NCBI RefSeq assembly: GCF_011397635.1
Contig: NC_064771.1
Coordinates: 10,479,379 to 10,543,378, forward strand
Length of the DNA: 64,000 nucleotides
Reading direction: 5' to 3'
From: Epinephelus fuscoguttatus
Taxonomy: Eukaryota; Chordata; Actinopteri; Perciformes; Serranidae
Shown piece after piece: positions 55,758 to 64,000 of this stretch. The translations under genes were made by a program, and so were the position numbers. The notes under the pieces are model-generated. The model was not told the DNA's origin, did not search any database, and worked only from the letters and a program-made list of their open reading frames with translations. Each line of letters starts with the position of its first letter. The first letter of the stretch is position 1.

Positions 55758-57721
55758 CTGCAGATAAAAACACAGACAATTGATCCCTGTTAAGTGTATG
55801 CTTTTTCCTTTGACTTCTTTGAAGCACTCTGCTACAAAGAAAAGACAACATTTTTAAGAAGGAGGAAGGACCAAGGTTGGCAAAGTGCAGACAATGAGAA
55901 AATGACTGAACAAATCGATATAAGTGGAAACAGTTATAAAGAGCATTTGCAGGATAAAGAAGCTTCTATGAGCGCAAGATTACATGAGATGCTCTTCATA
56001 TAGTACATGACAGCTTTGGCCTGTTCTGTCAGACAGAGCAGCGTGATCTACTTACACCAACAGTCCGTGGGGATCTGCACTGTGAGAAATGCGCTGTATT
56101 CTTTTTATTCTTTTATGTAGTCTCATCTTTTATTGTTAGGTTTTTACTGATGTAACCTGCTGTTAAGGTTTCATCTCTCTATCCATATCTGCAGAGGGAA
56201 TGTTGACTGTAGAATGAGACATAACCGCTGATCTTCTGATCCATAACTGAGAGATACATAATAGGAATTAGGTCTTATGTTGTTACTAAAGGTACTACAT
56301 CTAGAACTGCAACTACATAAAGTATTACAATACGAAAGCTGCGCGAAGCGAGCAGCATCCCTCTCCTCTGATGTCCCATTTGCCTCATCTGAAATGCCTG
56401 TCATGCATACTTAAAGTACACACCACTCAAACGGAAAGTGAAAAGGTCACAGTGCATGATGTATCTATGAGCGTATTCTTGTGTTTGAGAAGTATGTGTG
56501 TATGCATGCGTGCCTGTGTTCGTGTGCACATGCAGTCAGATCTACAGGCTGTTTTGCATTTCATACCAAAAAGGCAATATTACGTCTGCTTCATACGCTG
56601 ACAGGCAGCTGCGTCCTGTCATGTAACTGACAGCTAAGTTATTACAATGCTAAAACATGGTAATTTCCTAATATAAGAGCAAGCATCAAAGAGTTGTACC
56701 CACAGAAAGATGGATGGTTTATTCAGTAGCCCCACTGATCAAATCCTAACATACTGAAAGTACTCTACTACAATAACATCTTTCTGAACTAAGACCTTAT
56801 TTTGAGTTTTGTTATTTCATCCTATGAGTGTGCCAACATTGCGTGTTGAATTGTTAATGCTATCCTGATAGCATGTAAACACATATATAACCTTTACTTA
56901 ACTAGGAGGTCTCAAACACATCATATTCTATCACTAACACACAGCTGTAGAGCTAAAATGTCAAAGAGGATAAACCCTGTCAATTAAGGTAAGACATGGC
57001 CATCTCTGGAGCCACCAACAGATCCTTTAAATCGTTTAGCCTGACTAGTGGTAATCACCCGAGAAAGGCTAGAATGATTCTCCATGTTTCTCCTGTACCA
57101 CAGTTTTGTTTTCTGTTGTTTTCCAAGAGGCATTTTAAAGATTTAAATTTAGCTTAAGACACAGCAGATGTTTTTCAGCACATTAAGGAACACTTCATCC
57201 CTTGGTTTTTGAGATATTACGTGTCAAATAGTGAGCTTTAGAGATGGTAATAGGCAGATTTTGACTTTGGAGCTGGCCCCCAAGAACGCTGCTCAGCATT
57301 TCTTCTACTTTTTTCCCAGTGGCCACTCCTGGTATTGCAGCAAAAAAAAAAAACCAAACCCTTGTGGCCCAAAAAGCACTTTCCCCATAGACCTTTTTCA
57401 GGCAGACATTTTGACATGTCATAGTAGGACAAGCACAGGAGTATTTAGTAACATGGTATTGTGCATGCTGGTTCACTTAAATAATTTACTGGCACACTTA
57501 ATGGAACCAAACCATCGTTCATGTTATCAATTTCACCTTCCTGCTGTGACAAGTAAAAGATTCTGCTGTGAAAAAGGTCCACTGACCACCATTACAAAAG
57601 AGGCACCTGTTAAAGTGCGCACATGGTTAATTATGACTTAAATATAAATATTTGATTGACAATGGTTTTATACATGTTACTATAGACTTTTTATATACTT
57701 TTTATTGCCACTCGAAATTAA

Positions 57722-58782
57722 TAGGGCTGTAGCCATCCAAAGAAAATCTTGGTCGACTGAAGTCGTACATAATCTTCAACTAATCGATTAGTCGTGGGGA
57801 AAAAAAATCTGCACGTTATTTTTACTTCTGCGGTGGTGTGTCTGTCTCACTCTGCAGTTACACATCCAAAACAATAGTCAGCGGTGGAGGACTGTGTTAA
57901 GTGCTGTAAAGTTTACTTGATTCAAAACACACATTAAACACACATTAAACATGGCTTAATGGAGACAATTTCAAACACAAGTCTGCAAATTGGCTTCACT
58001 ATAAATCGCAGCATTGACAGACAAACACTTGTGTTAATCTGGACACATTTCCCCCACCAATACAACATACTAACGATATTAGCACAAGTCTATGGCATTT
58101 TACATTGTAAAAATTGGCCTAGCGGCTAACGATCTTTTCCTCTTCTCATATAAAACCAGGGACAACAGCAACATGTAACAAAGGTAATGGTACACAGGTT
58201 GGCCTCATTACAACTCACAAAGTTCACTGACAAAACATCTGTCCCGTACTAAACACTTTTCTAAGCAAATACAACATGCTAATGTTATTAGCGCCAGCCT
58301 ATGGCCTTTTACATTGTATAAATTAGCCTAGCGACGAGCGGACATTTCCTCTGCTCATATGAAGCCAGGATACATCCCGAAGTATAAATCCCTGAAGGAT
58401 AAATAACACACACAAATTAAAATGCTATTTTAGTGGAGGCTTTACCGTCTTCACAATTTATTGTTTCTTATCTGTTAAATACAAGTAAATACAAGCTTCG
58501 TTTCCACTGAGGGAAACGGTGTCAGCTTACAGAAACTGACAGGAGGCCTGCGTTTCTGCGACGCTGAGCATGAGGGTGGACGAGTTCAACTTTCTGTCAA
58601 CACAGGTAACTTAGCCTGTGCCCCTGCCGCAGGAAAGAATGGATTAATCCTGGAAAGCTGTTGATGTAGCACTTTTCTCCTTATGAAAGTAACACGGCGA
58701 TTATTCGACCAATGAGAATTTGGCCGGACGAGAGCATATCAACCAAATAATCGACCAGTCGACCAGGAGACTACAGCCTCTA
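57722..58782. mobile_element. 1.06-kb non-autonomous hAT element
   Basis: Perfect 8-bp duplication GAAATTAA (57714-57721 and 58783-58790). Ends TAGGGCTGTAGCC and CTACAGCCTCTA are inverted, and subterminal GTCGACTGAAGTCG / AATCGACCAGTCGACC motifs recur at both sides. The interior holds a tandem duplication of about 225 bp (ACATTGTAAAAATTGGCCTA GCGGC versus ACATTGTATAAATTAGCCTA GCGAC). No transposase frame. Confidence 0.88.
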
Positions 58783-59489
58783 GAAATTAAATTTCAAAAA
58801 TCTAAACTGGAAAAAAAACAAACACCAACACAAAAACATGAACCAGCATCAATTACTTAGGATTAAAGACAATTTTGCCAAAAGTTTATTGTTACATAAA
58901 ATATGACTTTTTGGGATATTTTGGCCAGTTTTGTGTTTCTCACTCTTGCACTGCCTTGATTCTCATCATGAGTTTTAAATAATAATATTTTTTCAGGAAA
59001 ATACACCAAGCCTCATGTGCACTGCCTTGTACCTGTCCCAACAATGCCACAGATTCTTGGTTAAACTGTCAACTCTTGTCACAATTTGCACCGTGCTGTC
59101 CAAGGTACAATGACAGATGGCAAGCAGACAGTGAATCCTCTGCTTTGAACATCTCAGCCAGAAACAAATGTAAGTGTTACTGGTACTGGCATTCTGATCT
59201 GTGTGACGTTAATGCAAGAGGCACTCAGAAATTATATTTAAAAAAAGATGTTAGCAATCATTTTGAGATTTTACAATGCATTGTCAGAAAATCCTACTTC
59301 CCAAGTCTTACCATATTTAAGACTCCTGACCAATTACAGCCCTTTTCTTTTTTAAAAAACTAATAATTTCAATGCCTTTCAAGACTTTTTAAGGATGTGT
59401 GGGTACCCTGTTATATTTGTAAAACTTTCTTCCAGCTGAGAAAAATCTAAATTTAAGATTTATGTCTCAGACTGACACAATGTAAAGTC

Positions 59490-59972
59490 TATTCCTCAGG
59501 GGAGCATCATCTCTCCTGTGTTGTTTACTCTTTATACTAAAGAATGTCGAGACAATTCATCTGACGTTTTTAATGTAAAATTTGCCTTGCTGATGTATTA
59601 CATCCTCTGCATGGCGAATATGAATTATTACCATCAGGACGGAGGTACAGAGTGCCACCTCTTAAGACTTCCCGTGCCCAGAGGTCCTTTATACCTTTTA
59701 GCAAAGCTCTGTTAAATAGAATGGGTGAACCTGGGTGATGCTATGTGGGCACTTTGGTTGTATCGTCTGTTGTATCGTTTGATGGATGTTTAAATTGTCT
59801 TTATTGTAATGTCCAATGTTATGAATTGTCTGAGGGTTTTGTCTGCAGTGTCAAGTGTTTGTGTTGTGGTGTCTTCATTGTAATGTTTTATGTATCTTTT
59901 TCTGTTTTCTCTGACGGCCACAGACACAAGAAAAATTTCCTAAAGGACAATAAACAATATCTATCTATGAGC
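59490..59972 (+). mobile_element. LINE 3' fragment
   Basis: GSIISPVLFTLYTKECRDNS corresponds to the QGSxLSPLLFTLYT motif of LINE reverse transcriptase. After a large deletion, RRYRVPPLKTSRAQRSFIPF SKALLNRMGEP matches the polyprotein C-terminus. The tail ATAAACAATATCTATCTATG is typical of a LINE 3' end. Inactive. Confidence 0.7.
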
Positions 59973-60179
59973 CAAGAAGGAAGTCGTGGGTGGAGCCAGT
60001 GGAGGGCCAGTACTGCGCATTTTCATCGGGCCTCATACCCTGGAGGTAAACAAGAAGGTAGAAATTTCTTTAGCATATGCACCAGGCGAGCAATTCTCAT
60101 TGGATTGAATAAGTGCACTCTTAGGGTCTGGTATCCAGATCTAATACATCTTGTTCCTTTCGATTTCCTGTCATTATGA

Positions 60180-61340
60180 TAGGCTAAGCTAAGCAGCTGC
60201 TGGTTGGAGCTTTGTATTTATTGTACAGGCACAGTATCAATCCTCTAAAACTTTCGGCAAGAGAGTGAAAAGGCGTGCTTCTAACTTAACCAAGAATTGT
60301 CAACATAGGCAACTCCTTGCCACCGTCTTTACTGCCATGAGGGCAGGTCTGCTGCCATGTTTGTGAAATCACCTCATCAACCTCACAGATGTTATAGTGT
60401 AACTGCAGACTTTTAGTTTTTCTATTTTTCTTTTCCTTTGGGGCTAGTGTCATGAGTAAAAAAATATGGGGCTGTTAAGGCTTCAAAGTATGTCTCATTT
60501 CCCTTTAATACAAAAACAACTGGTCTTTTCTAACCCCTCCTCTCCATCCCTCAGTGTTCTTCCCCTGTTGTTCCTCTCTGTCTCTCTTCCTGCAATATTA
60601 ATAGCCTACATCAAGCTGCTGCCTTAAACCAAGAACAAGCGACAAAGATAAAGTTAAGAGAGAATAAGAGAATTATGATGAGGCAAAACAGAGATGAAAG
60701 ACAGAAGCAGTGGGGAGACCATACAAAGGCAGGAGAGTATCCTGATGGCTCAGAGGCCACTTCATGATAATCTAACGCCTGTCATTATCTCTGATAACAA
60801 TGCACACCGGCTCTAATCAACTTTCCACCAGCCCATGACAGGCGGACATATTGCAGAGCTATTATGGACGAAAGCACACTTGAGTTACAATGTGTGTTCC
60901 CTGTACTATTCATCTCAATCCTCTGGAACTGTCTGAGACACCATGGGGCCAGTGGAAACTCCATCTGCACTGAAAAACCTTGAAGTGATCGTGAATAAAA
61001 CATGAGCTGAGAGTGTCAGTGTTTGCCGTTTGGCACAGCTTGTACAAGGCTAGGGGCATAATCCAAGTTAATCTTGACTGATTTAAATTGGTCCATCAGA
61101 CAGTAGGGCTGCTGATTTAATACAACAGTACAACAGTAAGAAAAAAAATTGTAGCAGCTGCTCACCTGTGGTACTGCTACACAGCTGGAAATGTGCGCTG
61201 GGGGTTTGGGAGTGTTTTGCAAGTCCACTGAGCTGGAAGTTTTTGTTCCAAAACAGAATCTAGGGCTGGAAGGGGAGCACTAAACGCCCCCACATCTGTC
61301 GGCTTTAGCTCATGAGACACGTGTCTTAGTGTTCTGCCAC
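60180..61340. other. Non-coding, higher-complexity intron segment
   Basis: No repeat family or exon recognised. 60690-60990 has unusually balanced composition with homeobox-like TAAT/ATTA cores (TGATAATCTAACGCC, CTCTAATCAACTTTCC), so it could be a conserved non-coding element, but sequence alone does not prove it. Confidence 0.25.
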
Positions 61341-61729
61341 ATCTCATGGCAGTTAAAAGGATATCTCAAGGATTGTTACAATATTTACAAACCTAAACCT
61401 GACTTTCTTGGCTTTGGTTGCAGCACTACACTGACAGTAGGAGTAGTGGGCCAGCTGTAGAGAATTAGGTAGTGGAGTCAACTGTGATGTGGCTGAACCA
61501 GCAAGCAATCTGCGTTGGAGCAGAGAGCAGCGCCTTGGTTTCCCAGGGAAGAACGGCTGCATCAGGGGGAAACGCAGCGGGACAAGGACGAAGGTTAAGG
61601 AGGCGAAAGTCAGAGTGGGGTGGGTGGGATAAGTGGTGGATGGGTCCAACAAACCACAACTTTCACCCAAGAGAGCGGTGTTCGCGACCCGTAAGATTCT
61701 AAAGCCAAACCCTGTTCTTTTTTTCCAAA

Positions 61730-61870
61730 ACCTAACCATGCGTGTTTGTTGTTGAAGAAAAAAAAAAAAAAACGTCAATTTGCTGCTTTGTGCCGATGTA
61801 GTGTGTTTATTTTGAAAAAGACTGCCGATGTAGTGTGTAGTGTTTATTTTGAAAAAGACTGTATGTATGT
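61730..61870. repeat. 35-40-bp direct duplication
   Basis: TGCCGATGTAGTGTGTTTAT TTTGAAAAAGACTG is followed at once by TGCCGATGTAGTGTGTAGTG TTTATTTTGAAAAAGACTG, two tandem copies differing by a 4-bp AGTG insertion, just after a poly-A run. Confidence 0.8.
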
Positions 61871-62631
61871 AAGTTAAATTTCCTGTAAAGACAGAAGTGT
61901 ATCTTGAAAGAAGACAATGCATGTAACAGGCAGAACTTGACACAGCGTCCCAGAACGTCAACAACCAACGCACCCAGGGTACCTTGCATGTTGTGTGGAC
62001 GTGAAAACCAACTGACAATACATGACGAGGTCGGAATGAGAATGTGTTGATTACGTCACTTTAAAGATGTTGATATGATATGTATAAAACATGCAGATGC
62101 GGCATTTTAGTGGTTTGCAAAAACATACAGTGCCAACATTTTCATCTGCCAACTGGGCTGCTGATGGTCAACCACTTCAGTCCTGAAGGAAATGTACTGG
62201 AATAATTCTCTTTAGCCTCTATACAGACATCCAATGCATGTTCCTCAGAGGATGAAACCTAAAGGCTTCAGGGATCGTCTTACTTTTCATCTAATGCCGT
62301 CATGAGGTCTAAATTTAAATGTATCCAGTTTGGTTCATGATCACCTTTATGCTTTGATGAAACTGTTCCTCCTCCACAGGAGACAAAGGGCCATTGAATG
62401 GTTTGATGAGTGTGAACATGATGTGAATCATATCCTTTGACTTTCAGAGTCTCCAGATCATGTTAGACAGTGCTCTCCACCATCATTATCCAACAATGAA
62501 TGAGGGAATATCTTTCAGAATAGTGTTCAACCCCCCAGTGGAGTAAAGAGTCTATGCTAAGGAACACTGAAGCTGTTAGGTTTTCCATTTAATTCTTACC
62601 CTACTGCATTATGGTCAGTATGAGCTTTTTG

Positions 62632-63138
62632 TTAAAGAAATACACCACCAACATCCCCATATATCAATTGCTCAACTGTGTAATGTTGAATTTGTGAGGA
62701 AAACTTTCTCATATGCCTCCACATTGAATGAAGAATCCAAAAACAGCAAGCATCCTTGATGGATTGAAGTAAAGGGGTCCATGTTTGACATCTGTTTACA
62801 AACTTTTGCACAACTTGTGCAGTATAATCTAAGTCTTATTAATCCATCTGCGTGCACAGATGCATGTGCAAATATGCATGACTGGGAAGTGGTGAACACA
62901 CGACTGGATAAATGAGACTTGATTACACTGCACAAGTTGTTTGAGAGTTTGTATAAACATGCTTTCATAAAGTTTTGTTGTTAATCCTGTTTACTTCAAC
63001 TCATCAAGGATGTTTGCCTTATTTGGATTCTTTTTTCACTTAAGAGGCATGCTAGAAGAACATTTTCTTGCCAGATTCAATGTAACATGGGGCGAGTAAT
63101 TATACAAATGATCATTTTGGGTTCGAGATATTCCTTTA
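62632..63138. mobile_element. Foldback MITE family A, copy 3
   Basis: Left arm (AAAGAAATACACCACC, GAATGAAGAATCCAAAAAC, ACAACTTGTGCAGTATAATC) and right arm (GATTACACTGCACAAGTTGT, GGATTCTTTTTTCA, GAGATATTCCTTT) are inverted. It is the same family as 14900-15270 and 16784-17682, here in the slc39a11 intron. Confidence 0.78.
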
Positions 63139-63402
63139 TTACCAAAAAGGGTTGTTAAGGAATCAGAACAATAACCATCAAGTCATGAAACAGTGTCAGA
63201 GGGTTTTTCAAATGCACATGCATTAAAAGTCTAAATAAGCTACGGTATAGAAAACCTAGTGTCTCTGGCAAATCGTTGAGACAGACTGACATGATTCTTG
63301 AGAATATAGCTTAGCGTGAATCTTCAATTCTGTCAGCAGAGATGAGAGATATTGTCACCTGTGCACATCGTGATTTTTTACTCCCCAGAGGACACTCAGA
63401 CT

Positions 63403-63404
<2 letters not shown>

Positions 63405-63456
<52 letters not shown>
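63405..63456. repeat. (GT)n microsatellite
   Basis: About 52 bp of uninterrupted GT repeat in non-coding DNA. Confidence 0.97.
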
Positions 63457-63458
<2 letters not shown>

Positions 63459-64000
63459 GTGGGTGTCTGCGTATGTGCAGCGGCTGGTCCTATCCAATTC
63501 CTGCTTAATGTTCTATGCTCTTTTAAGCGAGCCTGACGATAGTGCTGCTGACAGCCCATTGTCACAGCAGCCACTCATTTCCATCGCACTTTCCTTTAAT
63601 CTCTTCTCCTCGCTCGTCTACACTCCTTTTTCCACTGAGCCTGCCATTACTGCGCCTTTTCTCTCACTCAGCTTCCTCCCCTTTTTTCCCTACTGCAGAA
63701 TTGTGACGTTTTAAGTTAATTTTACTCTTCTTTTCATCTGTTTTGTGATGAGATGTTTCTTACAAGCACATCAAAGTCTCCTCTGATCGCTCTTTATGCT
63801 GTTGCTTTTTCATCCTCCCCATCATCAGGTGACATCAAGGTGACATTTCAGAATGGAAAATTATCCACTGGATCATAAGATACAAATTATTGGACGAAAA
63901 CCATGACTTCATCCCCTGCAATACTATGACATCTAAAGAAATCTAATTGGTGATAACTCGTCTTTTATATTTAGAGTGACTCTAAAGATACTGCATTGAA

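Noticed and set aside
63311-63714. Overlapping frames over the second GT repeat
   Set aside because: Microsatellite translation, with no splice context or recognisable domain.
1-64000. CRISPR array, operon, phage or plasmid feature
   Set aside because: Introns, SINEs, LINEs and microsatellites show vertebrate DNA; no regularly spaced repeat-spacer pattern exists.

Overview
This is teleost fish genomic DNA. Genes are split by short GT/AG introns, and the intervening DNA is packed with repeats typical of bony, especially percomorph, fishes: L2-like LINE 3' tails, a tRNA-derived SINE, hAT and Kolobok-type DNA elements, foldback MITEs and long CA/GT microsatellites. There is no bacterial-style gene organisation.

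Three protein genes can be read with confidence. (1) A polycystin-1 gene (pkd1, paralogue not settled) fills about 3.76-40.1 kb on the minus strand. I could join 42 coding exons by eye, all with compatible phases, giving 12,570 nt and about 4,189 residues. Domains in order are signal peptide, C-type lectin, PKD repeats (12 of them in one 3.65 kb exon), REJ/GAIN region, GPS cleavage site, first membrane helix, PLAT, the remaining membrane helices, and the cytoplasmic coiled coil. The N-terminal leucine-rich repeats and WSC module of mammalian PKD1 are not seen. (2) asb12, an ankyrin/SOCS-box ubiquitin-ligase adaptor, lies on the plus strand at 43.4-46.1 kb, head-to-head with pkd1. (3) The 3' part of slc39a11 (ZIP11 zinc transporter), four exons at 48.1-55.8 kb on the minus strand, lies tail-to-tail with asb12. 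The rest of the window, up to 64 kb, appears to be its next intron. An unrecognised spliced coding fragment (52.3-53.0 kb, plus strand) lies inside a slc39a11 intron.

Layout: 1-3.7 kb is pkd1 3' flank with LINE remnants. 3.8-40.1 kb is pkd1, whose larger introns (5.0-8.3, 10.8-13.5, 20.9-25.4 and 35.1-36.5 kb) host nested transposons. 40.1-42.5 kb is the divergent pkd1/asb12 intergenic region, with a perfect 72-bp palindrome. 46.2-47.3 kb is a hAT-like repeat between the two converging 3' ends. 48.6-64 kb is slc39a11 intron DNA, mostly repeats.

The three genes are not an operon or a known pathway. PKD1 is a ciliary/membrane receptor-channel subunit, ASB12 an ECS ubiquitin-ligase adaptor and ZIP11 a zinc importer. 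All exon boundaries, counts and homology calls here were made by eye from the sequence and from family knowledge; no search was run.
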